NCBI GenBank assembly: GCA_948474755.1
Contig: CAOLHI010000255.1
Coordinates: 434,001-498,000 of the forward strand
From: Ctenosaura bakeri
Lineage: Eukaryota; Chordata; Lepidosauria; Squamata; Iguanidae
Direction: 5' to 3'
DNA length: 64,000 nt
In this document: positions 45,927-58,350 of the stretch, in pieces
Numbering within the stretch: position 1 is the stretch's first letter
Layout: every line of letters starts with the position of its first letter
Position numbers and translations under genes: made by a program
Notes under the pieces: generated by a model
Seen by the model: the letters and a program-made list of their open reading frames with translations, nothing else
The model's database searches: none
What the model was told of the DNA's origin: nothing

Positions 45927-46010
45927 GGTGTTTATATATTGTAATAATTTGTAACCTGCCATGAGTGACCCATGCAGAAAGACAGTTCAGAAAATTTAAA
46001 AATAATAAAT
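45927..46010 (+). mobile_element. L2-like 3' tail
   Basis: TTTGTAACCTGCCATGAGTG with an AATAATAAATAA tail resembles the L2 terminal box. The MITE lies directly upstream. Confidence 0.5.
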
Positions 46011-46069
46011 AAGATTTCTGGAGTCAAATATAAGAGACACCATTTCATTAAACCATTGTTCATAATATG

Positions 46070-46142
46070 ACTTCAGAATCCATGAATTTGGTATCCATGG
46101 GGGTCCTGGAACCAAACCCTAGCAAACACCAAGAGCCTACTG
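46070..46142. mobile_element. Tigger-like terminal fragment
   Basis: TGGTATCCATGGGGGTCCTG then CAAACACCAAGAGCCTACTG followed by TA has the form of the right end of a Tigger-type element. The left end is not present. Confidence 0.45.
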
Positions 46143-46795
46143 TATTCATTTAAGGTTGAACTGAGGTCAGGCAGTCCTGTGTTTCCAACATGTGCTCTCA
46201 ATTCAATATGGCAAAGATAAAAGATTATGCATTACTAAAATTTGTTATTGTGAATGTGCTTATTGTACTAACCTTGCATATATGTATGCTTTGCATAGAA
46301 CTAAAACTATATGCATAATCACAGCCTTCCAACCCCACTGTCTTTACTTTCCTTGTGTATATGCATCTGTACATATGCCAGCTACAGACAATATTTCATG
46401 GATGATGTCCATGAAAAGTACAGCAAAATAAATCTCTGTATTTCTGGCATCCAGAACCTTCATGGACTTCACAAAACCTCCCAATCCCCTCTAATTACCA
46501 AAACAGGAAGGGGCTTCCAATCTACTCTCAGTTTCAAGTTCTTAAAAATTGGGGGCTGGAGCAGGGTGGCTTGCCAAGCTTGTAAAACACAAAAATGCTG
46601 CTCTGGAAAGCACCTAGAAATAAAAAACTCCAGAGGAGTCAGTGGGCTACAAAAATGGCCTTGGGGGTACATGTGTGAGCTGTGTGTCACCCTTTGCTAA
46701 TTCCTGCTGTACGAGGTATCACAGCACTCTTTGGCTAGTTGATTGCTGTAATAGAGAAATTCTTGCCTTATATTCTAATTCTAATATTCTTGTCT
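46143..46795. other. Unclassified sequence
   Basis: A 129-codon plus-strand frame at 46311-46700 has no recognised domain and no coding-like context. Confidence 0.4.
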
Positions 46796-47822
46796 GATAT
46801 TCTTGCAGAGAATCTGGTGACTCACGGGTCTGATGGTGCTACTGCTAGGTGGATTTTAGATTGTTTGCTGGACCAAACTCAAAGAATGGTCACCAACAGA
46901 TCCTTTTCATACTGGAAAGAAATGACAAGTAGGGTGTTTCATGGACCCAGTGCTGTTTAACATCTTTGTAAATGGCTTGGATGATGAAACATAAGGCATA
47001 CTTATCAGATTTGTAGATGACACCAAAATAGGAGGAGTAGCTAATACCCCAGAGTTGAGGATCAGAGCTGTGCCATTAAAAAAATTAATTTCAACAGCAA
47101 TAACTATAAAGTTCTTTATCTCAGCAGGAAAAGATGAAATGCGAAAATATAGGATGAGTAACACCTGGTGTGAATGCAACACATGTGAAAAAGATCTAGA
47201 GTTCTTAGTAAACCACAAGTAAAAACCTGAGTCAAAAAAACCCAATGTAATTGGCAATAAGTTGAGGTTGACTTGACAGCAATTAACAACAACATACTGT
47301 CTAGTTCAAGGGACCAGTTCAAGTTCATCTGACCACTTTGGTCAGATCTCACCTTGAATACTGTATCCAGTTCTGGGCATTACAATTCAAGAAGAATATT
47401 AACAAGCTGGAACATGTCCACAGGAGGGTGACCAAGGCAACAGGTCTGGAAACCAAGCCCTATGAGTAATGACTTAGAGAGCTGAGTAGGAGAAGAGTGA
47501 GAGGTGACATGCTATCATATCTGAAGGACGTCATGTTGCAGGTGAAGTAAGTTTGTTTTCTGCTGCTCCAGAGACTAGAACATGAACCAATTGATGCAAA
47601 TGACAAGAAAAGAGATTCCACCTAAAATTTAAAAAAACTAAGAACTGTCTGACAATGGAAAGAACTGACGGAAAGGTTAGTGGACTCTCAATCTTTGGAG
47701 GTTTTCAAATAAAGGCTGGATAACCATCTCTCAGGAGTGCTTTCACTGAGTATTCCTGCATGGCAGTAGGTTGGACTAGATTACCCTTGTGGTCCCTTCC
47801 AGCTGTATGATTCTGTTATTCT
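46796..47822 (+). mobile_element. CR1 LINE, truncated and internally deleted
   Basis: Sense-strand CR1 beginning inside the reverse transcriptase (translated ARWILDCLLDQTQRMVTNRS at about 46840-46900), with a palm motif C of the [15 protein letters not shown] type at about 47010-47055. A block of about 200 bases (47085-47285) does not match CR1 and includes a CAATTAACAACAACA stretch at 47279-47293, possibly a SINE tail. CR1 then resumes with the [20 protein letters not shown] equivalent (47350-47410) and runs to the 3' end GGTTGGACTAGATTACCCTT...ATGATTCTGTTATTC. Multiple frameshifts make it non-functional. Confidence 0.88.
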
Positions 47823-49489
47823 TTGTCTGTTGCCCAAGAATGCCCAAGTGCCTTGATTCTACTGAAGATTCTTATAATTTAACTTGGAGGCCGATCGGTG
47901 TGTACAAAAAGTGTTCTCTCAATAGGAACTCAACTTCACTGAAACAGTGAGCTTAAATGACATCTAAAGTATTCAAATTTACAATGGTATTCCAGTAAGT
48001 CTGTGACTTTCAGTAGACTTGGTGCAGGATTTGGCTTCTTCAGAAAGCGGTGATGGCAGATGGCCTGAAGGGAGCTCAGAAACATGACTCATCCCAGGCT
48101 GCTAAACAGTATAAGAAAAAGACCTGTTAGGAAGCAGTGGTGAGTAACTCCTGGTCTTTCATTTATACCTTTCCCAGCAGGTATCATTGCAAGATGGGAT
48201 TGCTATAAAATAAGTAAATCCAACTGCATTTAAAAAAAAAAGGAGAGAGGTAAAGCATATATGGAAAATGAGATTTTTATAGAAAATGGCAAGAAAATAA
48301 GAAAGGAGCAGGATTCGTTTTTTTCCAAACAGTTAACAACAACAACATATAATTGTTCCACCTTAGAAGTGAACAACTACTATAGAAATCAGCCTCTGAG
48401 GGAAATGTAATGGTAAACAAGAATAATAGCAACATTCATTTATTCAAAATTGTTCTCCTTACAGCTGTTAAATCTATGGGGAAAAGGCTCTTGTGAAGAA
48501 ACTGAGTGTGTATACGTGCCTTCAAGTTGTCTGTTGACCAATGCCAACCCCATGATTTCACAGGAAATACTAAGAGCTGGATTTGAATATGGCAAACACA
48601 CAGTATTAAGATTTATTTATTTTTTTTACCGTGTACAGTGGGAATATCTGAAGTAGAAACAATACTCTAGCTTTGGAAAGTTTAACAAGAAAACAAATTT
48701 TCATTTTAAGAAGAGTCTCTATACAATCTCTCCAGTTGTTCTGACACCCAACTATTCTGTAGGCATTCAGATACTTCACTATAATGTTCCAAAAATCAAT
48801 AGCAATTTATTCTTTCTTTGGACCCTAAGCAACAAAAGTAAATAATACTGTCACCTCTAGTCTGCCTGCAGAACATGGTCACAAAACAGTCCTGCCACTG
48901 TAATACAACCCTATATCTGTGCTGGCTCTGTTGATTGTATTGGCTTTCATAAGGGACAAATGCTTCAGCAAACCAACACAAAAGGGTCAGATTCTTGTCC
49001 CCAGTCTCCCAGCTCCCTTCAGTACACAGAGTGAATTAAAAGGAAAATTTGGCACTTCTTATTTCACATATGTTGACTGTGTTAAGGCAGAAGTAAAATA
49101 CAAACTCAGCTGTTCTGCAAGAATTTTACTCTTCAGGTGAAAATACATGCTGCATATGCACAAGTATCCAGTCAGATCTGAAGGTTTCTCTTTAAACTTG
49201 GTCCTTCAAAAGGTCAGTTGCTGAGCTGTTATTTGTTGATCATCTATCAAATGCTTGGCATTGTACAAAGTTGTACAAATAAACAGTGTTCTCACAGGAT
49301 TGCCAATCTGTATTAGATGAGGGACCACATGGCCAAAGGAAGCAAACAATTTCAATGGAAATTCCAATTGTAACTGAATTTGCTTGGTTGTGTGTACTTT
49401 CACTGTTACTTTCTCAACTGAATTAAAGCACTGGACATGTTTACGTCACTGCTATTGGATTGTGGGGGCTTGCTGAGGAATGAAACTGG
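47823..49489. other. Mostly unclassified, with a SINE fragment
   Basis: A worn minus-strand SINE piece (TACGTGCCTTCAAGTTGTCT and GGAAATACTAAGAGCTGGATTTG) lies at 48510-48600. Otherwise nothing recognised. Confidence 0.45.
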
Positions 49490-49610
49490 GAAAGGGCTAA
49501 CATCCTCATGTCCCATGCGTGGGGCTATCCAGACACATGTAGCTGGCCACTGTGGGAAAGAGGATGAACTTGATGAATTTTTGATCTGATAAAGCTACAA
49601 GTCTGACTGT
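49490..49610 (+). mobile_element. CR1-like LINE 3' end (second subfamily)
   Basis: GTAGCTGGCCACTGTGGGAA then AGAGGATGAACTTGATGAAT and TTGATCTGATAAAGC match the end pattern of the repeat at 18750-19250. Confidence 0.55.
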
Positions 49611-50389
49611 TCAGAACTCACTGTGTTTAGGATTGTCCTGCAATATGAATACAGCATCAAAGCTGCTTTTTTAAAAAAATCTTGTATCAACCAAGTCATT
49701 AACTGTAAAAACTTTACTTTTTACCTCTGTCTCTGTGCCTGTGCTCTCTTCTACATATATAACAATAAACCTATTTAAAATTGAAGTAAATCTACATTCT
49801 GGTTTCAGTTGTTATTGACTGTCCTCTTTCATGCATGTACATGGATATACATCTATACCCATGTACACTTGTATACATGCGTACGCAAAGAACCTGGAAA
49901 CATAGGAATCTTTTTAAAAGAGACACAGTGTACATTTGACAAATCTTATACTGTAGTTTTGACTCAGTGGGAAAGCAGTTTGAGGATACATATAAAACTA
50001 AGGTTGTATTTTAAGTTTCCCTGTCTCCTGAAAATAAAGAAATCGTTATTTAGCATGACAATCTCCTAGAACTCAGGCCACAGCTATTCCAATAAATAGG
50101 TATAATTAAAGAAGAAAAAGAGGTGTGGAATTATGGTTTGAAAGAAGGAGTGGGGAAGGTGCTATGGTGAACCAGAGCACAATATGTTTTCCGTCTACTT
50201 CTTAGTCAAGCCTACAAACTTTGGGACACAAACTCAAAATGTTGTGATCACCCTGACAGGGATCAGACAGTTTGATGCATCAAGTTATCTAGAAACAACA
50301 AAAAGGCAATTATAGGGAGAGTGAGTAGTTAGCTAAGCTGTAACTGCGATCCCCAGAACTCAATACAATTTGGTTCCCAAAACATGCTT
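49611..50389. other. Unclassified sequence
   Basis: Nothing recognised. Confidence 0.4.
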
Positions 50390-50760
50390 TTTTTCTTAAA
50401 TATTTTTATTAACATGTATATAAAACTACATATAGGGGGTTACAAAACACAACTGCAAATAAACCGACAGAGAAACTCTAACAGTTAACCAAATACTAAA
50501 TTAAACTAAACTACAGCTAAACTAAAACATGGACAAAATACATATATAAATGACTTCTAACTCACCAGATTTTGGTTCTAAGATAATCTACAAGATATAC
50601 TTCTTCTAGTGTGTCTGTCATTATCACGCTACTGTCTAGTGTTTAATAACTAAAAGCTTAACCTTCAAAACCAATAACTGATTCCCTCTCCCCCCAGCCT
50701 CTTAGATATACAATCAATTTTATTTCAATCCTTTTTAAATTTAACCAAAGATCCTTCCTT
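50390..50760 (-). mobile_element. L1-like LINE 3' untranslated end
   Basis: The plus-strand edge TTTTTCTTAAATATTTTTATTAAC followed by A/C-rich DNA poor in G is typical of the reverse complement of an L1 3' end. No ORF2 remains, so this is a composition-based call. Confidence 0.4.
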
Positions 50761-51420
50761 AATTGAAAAAGCTAATTTATCAAATCAAAGCATGATTTGG
50801 AAAGAAGAGTTCAAGAGGAATATTTTCTTTTAGCCAAAAGTGAAGCATTTCCTTTAATTCTGACTTGACCAAAGGGGGGGGGGAAGACACATAAAAGAAC
50901 ACAAAACGAAGCAATAAAATTTGGGAGGAGGGAAAGATGAGAACTAACTAACAGTAAGCATGTATGAATCAACTTAGACCACAGAAAACCTCAGCACAAT
51001 GTTCTAGGCTCAAAACTTATACGCTAAAAAATCTGAACAAGCTTAAGATCTAAACCGTAACTGACATACTATTGCATGTTTGTCCCCTAAATCCAAAATA
51101 ATAAGTTATTTGGATATGCAGCCCCAGAAATATGGCTGAACATAGGACACTGAGACCCTCTTACACACCACTTACAACAAACATGGGCTCACAGTTTCAG
51201 TGACCCACTGTTCTGATATAGCTGTGATCAAAATGTAGGATTTTCTACTGTGAACAGGTGGAAAAGCTGGACAATGAGGTGGACAAGAAAAAAAAAATCA
51301 GCTCATTTGAAATCTGGTCCTGGAGGAGAGTGTTAATACTGTGGACAAACAAAAAGAGAAATGAACAGGTTACTGGAGCAAATTAAGCCTAGAATGTCTC
51401 TAGTAGCCAAAATGACTAAA
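50761..51420. other. Unclassified sequence
   Basis: A run of ten G bases lies at about 50874-50883. No gene. Confidence 0.4.
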
Positions 51421-51624
51421 CTGAGGGCTTTTCTGCACTACACCGTTACAGTCCTATTATTCCACTTTCATCATCCTATGGAATCCTTTGCAGTTTATGG
51501 AAGGGCCTTTAGAATTCTCACCCAGAGAGCTCTTTGGCCTCAGTAAACTACAAACCCCAGAATTCCACAAGAGGTCGAAACTGGAATAACAGCACCATAA
51601 CAGTGTTGTGTGGAAGGCCCTCAG
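51421..51624. mobile_element. Palindromic hAT-like MITE, copy 2
   Basis: Ends CTGAGGGC and GCCCTCAG are perfect 8-base inverse complements. The interior aligns with 45727-45926 (CTATTATTCCACTTTCATCA, GGGCCTTTAGAATTCTCACC, CCCCAGAATTCCACAAGAGG). A flanking duplication was not found. Confidence 0.85.
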
Positions 51625-51710
51625 TCTTTCATACTTTGGACACATCAGGAGAAAACATGACTCACTGAAATTGGCAATAAAGTTGGGAAATGTTGCAGGC
51701 AGTACAGACA

Positions 51711-51714
51711 GAGG
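51711..51714. repeat. Target site duplication, left (family A LTR copy 2)
   Basis: GAGG, repeated at 52616-52619. Confidence 0.8.
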
Positions 51715-52615
51715 TGTTACCGTAGTTTCTAGTCTGGGCTTGCGGTATATTAGATATCACTTGATATCAATAATTTGGCCTTCTTTACCCAGTCCTCTCC
51801 ACATGCTTGCCAGGCCCCCGGACAAGCACGCACACAGGTATGGCCGAAAATAGCTGAACCATTCAAAACCGATCCAGGCAGGCCAGTAATAGCCAGACTG
51901 CCACTTTAGGAGACCTCAAGGCAAGTACTCTTTAAGATTACATTATGTATGCACACTATTTACAAAGGACTCCCTGCCCCAAGCAGGCAGCTTGATGAGC
52001 CGAATACTCAACTGTCAAGCACTCCGCATTTGCATACTGTCTGCTCTATTGACAATGCTGTCAGACCTCAATCATGCAAAATACTGACCTTTTGGAGGCT
52101 TTGTGTCCAGCTTGAAACTCATTATTATGCCCGGGAACGGATTAGCCTACGGGCACATAAGACCCCCTGATTTTGAGTGTCTCTTCAGATCGCTCCTGGC
52201 TTCCATCCTGCCTTGCTGTCACTTTGTTCGATGAGCCTTCCCCTCAGCTCCTCATGCTGAAAATCTCCACTTCTACGCACTTTTCTTCAGACTATCCGGG
52301 CTTCAGGACAGGTGTAGTATTTCCCATGCAAAACCTCCTCTTAAAACCCTCTATCCAACTCCTACCTTTATTTCAGTCAGTCTGTGTGAGTGTGTTTGCA
52401 TACACGTGTTTGACTGTGTTTTTCATCAATAAAGAAAACAATTATTATTTACTTCTGTTTGCTCGTTGACTCAGCCTGACCCCATAGACATTGGGTTCAA
52501 GATCTCACTAGGTTGCCCTGTCTCTTGTATTGCTAGCTTGTGTTTTGCTAATTCCCATTCCCCATTGTGAGCACATTGAGGTGTCCCTCCCGGGACCCCA
52601 GAAATCAAGGTAACA
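51715..52615 (+). mobile_element. Solo LTR, family A copy 2
   Basis: A 901-base LTR from TGTTAC to GGTAACA, with a 4-bp target duplication GAGG on both sides. It is homologous along its length to 15646-16507. Shared landmarks include GATATCAATAATTTGGCCTT, the promoter CAATCATGCAAAA (52069-52081), the poly(A) signal AATAAA (52428-52433) and the CCCGGGACCCC near the 3' end. A clear TATA box at the corresponding position was not seen, unlike copy 1. Divergence between the copies is considerable, so they are separate old insertions and not a single provirus. Confidence 0.88.
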
Positions 52616-53003
52616 GAGGGATTGATTCAATTAAATAAGCCATAGTTTCTACTTTGTAAGGCATGAGAAGAGTTGTTAACAACAGGATTTCTTGGAGTCC
52701 CTCATTCGTAGGATCAACTGTAAATCCAAGCCAACTTGATGGCAGATAACAGTAACACGCAAATTATCTTGTTACCCAAGGCAGTGAAGATAAAAAGAAA
52801 CACTAACCCTGAAACAAAGGGTAGGTACAAGATTAAGAGAGAAGGAAAGTGCTCTGAAGAATATAGAAAAGGGGGGAAAGGGACAAGATAACCATATGTG
52901 GTCTTGGAGCTCTGTGATATAGGGTCCTTCTCTACCTGGTGAGTCTCATGAGAAAAAGTAACAAGCTCAAGGATGATGATAGGGTTCACATTTGGATGAC
53001 AAA
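52616..53003. other. Unclassified sequence
   Basis: A SINE tail fragment (AAGCCAACTTGATGGCAGATAA) is at 52726-52748. No gene. Confidence 0.4.
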
Positions 53004-53221
53004 TGTTGTTGTTATGTGCCCTCAAGTTGACTCTGACCTATGGTGATCTTGTTATAGAGTTTTCTTGCCAAGATTTATTCAGGGGAGGTTTGCCATTGCT
53101 TTCCTCTATGGCTGAGAATATGGCAAAGATCATCCAATAGGTTTCCAAGGCTGAATGGAGCTTTGAACCCTGGACTACCAGAGTTCTAGTCCAACATTCA
53201 AACTATTACACCACGCTGGCT
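53004..53221 (-). mobile_element. tRNA-derived SINE, near full length
   Basis: Plus-strand order is tail TGTTGTTGTTATGTGCCCTC, body TATGGTGATCTTGTTATAGA, GGAGGTTTGCCATTGCTTTC, then head ending CAAACTATTACACCACGCTG. It is the most complete copy on the minus strand. Confidence 0.9.
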
Positions 53222-54041
53222 ATTTTGGATTACAAATACACATATACAAAAGCCAACATGGCTGATCATCTCAGTAACTAAGTGAACTACAATACCCTTT
53301 GATGTCCAACAGCAACTTTCACACTAGGTTAAGCTACAGGGATAGACTTCTACAGTCATTCGGGATAAGTTTTAAGAAAACACAGGAAAGCCAAGATCAA
53401 ACCTTGTAATCCAGACATCAATGTTTAATTCACCATATCTAAACATAATCCAAGCAGGTAAATGAACTAACTGTTGCTGTTTCACTTTGCTTGTATGTTT
53501 TAGCATTCCTCACTATTAACTATGTTGGCTAAAGCTGCTGGGAGCTGGAGTCCAATGACCTTTGGAAGCCCCCAAAATACACACTCTCTGCAGCAGTGGA
53601 ACAACCAGTGTGTGCCTTACTTAGTATAATGAAATCATAATGAATTGTAGAAGCCCTTGTACAACAGCTTGCACAAACAAAATCAAAGTATTAGATTTGA
53701 CACTGATGCAAGAATGCAAACAGCTTTTTCAGAAGCAGATGCTTTGAGCTAACAGAATGACAACATCAGATTCAACCCAAAGTAATTGCTATCACTATTT
53801 AATCTTTCGAGTCCTTTTGTGTCAACGTAAATAAACACTCCAACAGGTGGCTGCAGCTGCCAATTTATCATTTGTTTTACTGTGCATTTAACTTTAACAT
53901 GAACAATGAAGCTCAAGCAATTTAGCCCAGTTCTTATTTCAAATCTTTCTGCAGCTAGGGAAAGGGGCTTCAAATTATTTCTAGTTGCAAGACACAGCTG
54001 ATCTTATTTCTCTTTCATTTCCCCCCTTACAGATTCCAAGT
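53222..54041. other. Unclassified sequence
   Basis: Nothing recognised with confidence. Confidence 0.4.
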
Positions 54042-54140
54042 GTCACGCAATCAGGGCTGTGGAGTTGGAGTCACGACACCAGAATAGGAAACAATTTTGG
54101 GTGGAGTCAGCATCAGTAGAAATGTACCAACTATCATTTC
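54042..54140. mobile_element. Possible DNA transposon terminus
   Basis: CAGGGCTGTGGAGTTGGAGT and the repeated GGAGTC words match a terminus style known from vertebrate DNA transposons. The other end was not found, so only a fragment is claimed. Confidence 0.4.
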
Positions 54141-55184
54141 AGAAAATAAACACTTAAATGTCTAGTTTGTTGCATATTTACTTTCATAAGAATTTAGAAA
54201 AGTTTTCATGTTCAGAAACTTTAATCAAATAAATATAGTTTAAGTTCCATCAATCATTCTAACTATCCTAGTGAGTCTCACTGTGGTGATGAAATGCCTT
54301 GTGCTACCATTTTACTACAATAAATTTGTTATTGCTAATGAATATATAGAGTCTGAGTAGGACAGTAGAAAAATAGAGGAATGAGAGTTTATTGGCTTTC
54401 TGGATCTGGTTTGTCACTATTGGACAGTGGATACTGGATTAGGTGGGTTCTTGGTCCACATCAGCAAAATCTTTGAATGCAAATTGTAAATCCAATTGTC
54501 AGATCAATTAAATTATTTAGTAGTTAGTTGAGATTTAATTGATAATTTCTGTAGCAAGAAAGTTGACTTTGTAGGTCTGTTTTATTTTCTCTGCTCTTAT
54601 TGATCACTCTGGATTGTCAGTAAGAATATTAAGTAACCCTATATTCATTGAATGTGTATACTGAAACCATACGAGCAGGTATTTTATTTTCCTTATCCTA
54701 ACGGTTTGGGACATTGACACACGAAAAGTGACAGTGTACGATACTAATAGAATATTCATTCTTGGTTATCTTCTACTCCCTCCAGCATTAAGTTATAAGT
54801 CACAGTAGAGTGCAAGAGGAATCACATCATCGGTAAGCACATAAGACCTTTTAAGTCCTCTGTCTGCCTTTGCTAATGATTTCTATTACACTTCAGTCTA
54901 TATTATACTTCCCTTTCCTGGTTCACCACTTGTAGTTCTTCTGAATCAAAGGTTCTCGATTTTGCCATCACAATCCTCTATTATCTCACCAAAACAGTAC
55001 GAAGGAGAGACTTCACACTATATGCAAAGACAAGCTCCACAGCATTAGCTTAGGAGTACAAGGACATCTAAAAATGCAACATATAATTGTTGCATTCACA
55101 TAAGCATGTTTGTCAAAGAAACAGAAGTGAGATATGGTCCCTTGTTGACTATATATTCCATGTCAAACTCTGGTTTGTTATTAT
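54141..55184. other. Unclassified AT-rich DNA
   Basis: No gene. Confidence 0.4.
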
Positions 55185-55540
55185 GTATTTACAATATTTT
55201 CAAGCTCTGGGAAGTTAACAACAGCAAAATCTTTAAACATACAGTAAGAATTCCTGTATAAAGATAAAACCCCTTAAAAGTTACTTAATCACCGGAGCAG
55301 CAACAAATAAAACAAACACAACATCACTAAACATACTATATCCAACAGATTTAAAAATGGTGTATAAAAATCAAATTAAAAAGTACAGCACCTGCCCATT
55401 AAAGTCTCTTCCTTAGCAGCCAGCCAATTACCAAAAACCCACCACAATAAAAATGTCTCTGCTTGCAGGCAGCCAGGTAACAGGGAAGGAGGTAGCCTAG
55501 CCTCCTTTGGAAAAGAATTCAAAATTCACACAGCCTACAG
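55185..55540 (-). mobile_element. L2-type LINE, 3' region
   Basis: Antisense L2 pattern: TTTACAATATTTTCAAGCTC at the terminus, then AAATGTCTCTGCTTGCAGGC, AGGGAAGGAGGTAGCCTAGC and CTCCTTTGGAAAAGAATTC. Coding DNA is not present. Confidence 0.6.
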
Positions 55541-55786
55541 CAACAACAGAAAGAGGCTACTTTTTAAAGTTATTGTGTGGAATTCACATATTCTGGTTTG
55601 GTTTAGGTTATTGTTTTGCAGAGTAGAAGATGCAATACAAAAGGAAAAGAGAGATGGGAAAATAAGAAAGAAAGCAAATTCAGGAATTTTTGACAAGGCT
55701 CCACAAATGTTGCCAAAGTAGAACAGACACTGAGAGAAACAGTCAATGGGCAAGGGGTAGTGAGAAAAGAGGAACCTATTTTGAGT
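55541..55786. other. Unclassified sequence
   Basis: Nothing recognised. Confidence 0.35.
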
Positions 55787-56015
55787 CTCAGAGCCCATTC
55801 TCATTTCAGAATTATAGAGCTCTCATCCCACTTGAAATGTCATGTTTCCATCCTACGGAATCCTGCAGTTGGAAGAGTAGGGAGGAGCATTTATAATGTT
55901 CATCCAGAGAGGTCTGGTGCCTCACCAAACTACAAGCCCCAGGCTTTCACAGGATGCAGCTATGGCAGTTAAAGTGGAACCATAGTGTTAAAATTGTGTA
56001 ATGTGGATGGACCCC
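55787..56015. mobile_element. Palindromic hAT-like MITE, copy 3 (worn)
   Basis: The centre (CATCCTACGGAATCCTGCAG, AGGGAGGAGCATTTATAATG, CAAACTACAAGCCCCAGGCT) aligns with the copies at 45727 and 51421. The outer arms are diverged and the ends are approximate. Confidence 0.7.
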
Positions 56016-56066
56016 CCACTCTTGAGGAAAAGGCAGGATACAATAAAATGATCAGGCTGTTTCTGA

Positions 56067-56248
56067 CGTGTGCTTTCAAGTTGTTTGCGACTTATGGCAA
56101 CCTTAAGGCAACTCTATCAGGGAGTTTTCTGGGCCTGAAAATGTGTGATGCATCCTAGGTCACCCAGTAGGTTTCCATGGTTGAGTGAGGAATCGAACCT
56201 TGGTCTGCAGGTTGCAGTCTGGCACTCAAACCACTGCACCACACTGAT
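56067..56248 (-). mobile_element. tRNA-derived SINE
   Basis: GTGTGCTTTCAAGTTGTTTG, GGAGTTTTCTGGGCCTGAAA, GGTCACCCAGTAGGTTTCCA and CTCAAACCACTGCACCACAC. It has the same internal deletion style as the copy at 11515. Confidence 0.88.
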
Positions 56249-58074
56249 ACATCAAGTTACAAGAAAAAGCTGAAGCACAGGAAAAAGCTCCCACATTTGA
56301 GACGATGTATATCATGAGAAGCCATGACTTGCTAGAGAAAGATACTGATGCTTGATAAGGTAGAAGGCAGTAGGAAAAGAGCAAAACCACATTACAGGTA
56401 GATAGATGCAATAAAAGATGCCATAGCTGTAAATCTGCAAGACTTGGGCAAGGCCTTGAGTCACCATAAGTTGAAGTCAACTTGATGGCAGGGGTTCCTC
56501 CATGTTCCTTCTTTGGGGTTCCTTCTTTGAGGCAGAAAACTGTTTATATGCTGTGGTCCACCATCCACACATATGTTATTTTGGTCTACTGAAAAGCAGG
56601 TAAATATATCAGTAAGCTCTGAGTAGTTAATATGTTGCAGGCATAAGGTTCGGGATTATTGTTGTTGTTGTTGTTTTTGGTATAACAGTTACAATATACC
56701 TAGGTCACTTTATTTGTTATTAAAATTCTATTCTGCCTTGTGCAAAGAAAAGAAAAAGCTCAAGGCAACATACAAATTATAGGACTTTCTATCTAACACT
56801 GGATACATCTAAAATGTCAGAATTGTACATGATACGATGTGTGACAAGCTTGCTCCTTTTAAAGTTTCACCTTTTATTGTAATAGAAAGAAAAAAAAAGA
56901 GCAACATCTGTGAAATCCTATTGGTGTAAAGGGAACTCAAGTTAATAAAAAAAGGATCAGAGCCAAATGAAAACAGAAATTGACCTGTACCTTATTCTAC
57001 AGATCAAACATTTTAATTGCATCTGGCAACAGTTTGTTCACATTCAGATGTGAACAAAGCTGTTAACTGGAGCTTGTTTTGTACATAGTTTCATATGAAA
57101 GCATTATGGTTTCTTTGTGCTGACTAGAACAATCACGTCTAACAATATAGAATTTATCTGAATAATACACCATACACTCATCAGTAGAAAGTTCATCTAC
57201 TGTAACATCTTATGCAGCTGGCATTCCATTACCTACTATACATTTCCCATTAGACGATGTATTTAATTTTCTTGATTTACTGTCTCGTCATCTTTTGATG
57301 ATGTTCCAATCTATTTAAATGAATAGACTGTCTTCATTTCAAACAAGCAGACCACACTTTAGTAACATATTGTAAACACTACAAAAGACCTACCGTGTTT
57401 GATGAAGTATGCTAAGCTTCTCTGATTTTTATGTATTGTGCTTTGCTATTTAGAACTTGATCTAACCAATTATACCTAAATTTGAAGGGAGGGGGTTTAA
57501 AATCAGACTCAAAATATAAGTGAAAATTCAATGAAAATTTGTTTTAGATGCTAAACAAAGCACAGCAAAACTCCAAATGTGGCTTACATTTACTGGTCTG
57601 TGCAAATTAAAATCATCCATGACATAGGGGTATGGGGGATCTGATTTCATATTTGTAAAATGTTATTACAGCACAGGTTGTAACAACACAACTTTCAGAG
57701 CTTCCACTCTTGGCACTAAGAGAGACAGCTTAAAAAAAAAAAAGTTGTTGAATACTGTACAGCTTGGAAACTGCTAAAGTTTTTAAAAAGAAAGAAAGAA
57801 TAAAATCAGTTTTTCCAGTTCAGACCAGTCTCCAGCTGAAATAAGGCTAAACTCTTGGAAATACAGATAAAATGTTCTTATGTATATAATTAAAAATAGA
57901 AAGAATTTCCCAAGGCAGGATTTAATACCAAAGTGACATTTAACATTTCATGCTGATAGTAACCTTTAAAACAAGTTGACAAGAAATCATAAGAGTGGTA
58001 AAAAGAACAAAAGTATTGTATGATCACCAAAACATGAAAAAACAAAACAGGAAGCTTACAAATAAGACAGTTTC
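56249..58074. other. Unclassified sequence
   Basis: A SINE tail-like TCACCATAAGTTGAAGTCAA lies at 56460-56480 and a (GTT)n tract at 56659-56673. No gene. Confidence 0.45.
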
Positions 58075-58350
58075 AATCTGGCTTTAGGATTGGCTGCACG
58101 ACTGAGACAGCTTTGATTGTCCTGGTCGATAACCTGCACTGGAATAGGGTGTGCATGTCTCTCTTGGTTCTGCTGGACCTTTTAAGTGACTTTCAGTACC
58201 TCAACCACGGTATCCTTCTGATCTGCCTCTCTGGGAAGGGACTTAGCATGTTCAGCATGAAAATAATATTACCCTCCAGTGTGAGGATAATGCAAACATT
58301 CTGGTTTTCCTCAGTAACATTAGGGAGCCAAACCTGATTGGCCACCTAGC
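58075..58350 (+). pseudogene. L2 LINE reverse-transcriptase fragment
   Basis: Sense translation gives the L2 order SGFRIGCTTETALIVLVDNL, then SLLVLLDLLSDFQYLNHGIL, then LICLSGKGL. In L2 the middle block is normally LLDLSAAFDTVDHDILL, which carries the palm motif A aspartate; here it has become DLLSDFQYLNHG, so the catalytic motif is degraded although the leading LLVLLD is retained. It is a short internal remnant without the FADD motif or a 3' end. Confidence 0.75.

Noticed and set aside
15646..52615. A single 37-kb provirus between the two family A LTRs
   Set aside because: The two LTRs have different target duplications, are strongly diverged, and the DNA between them has no retroviral genes.
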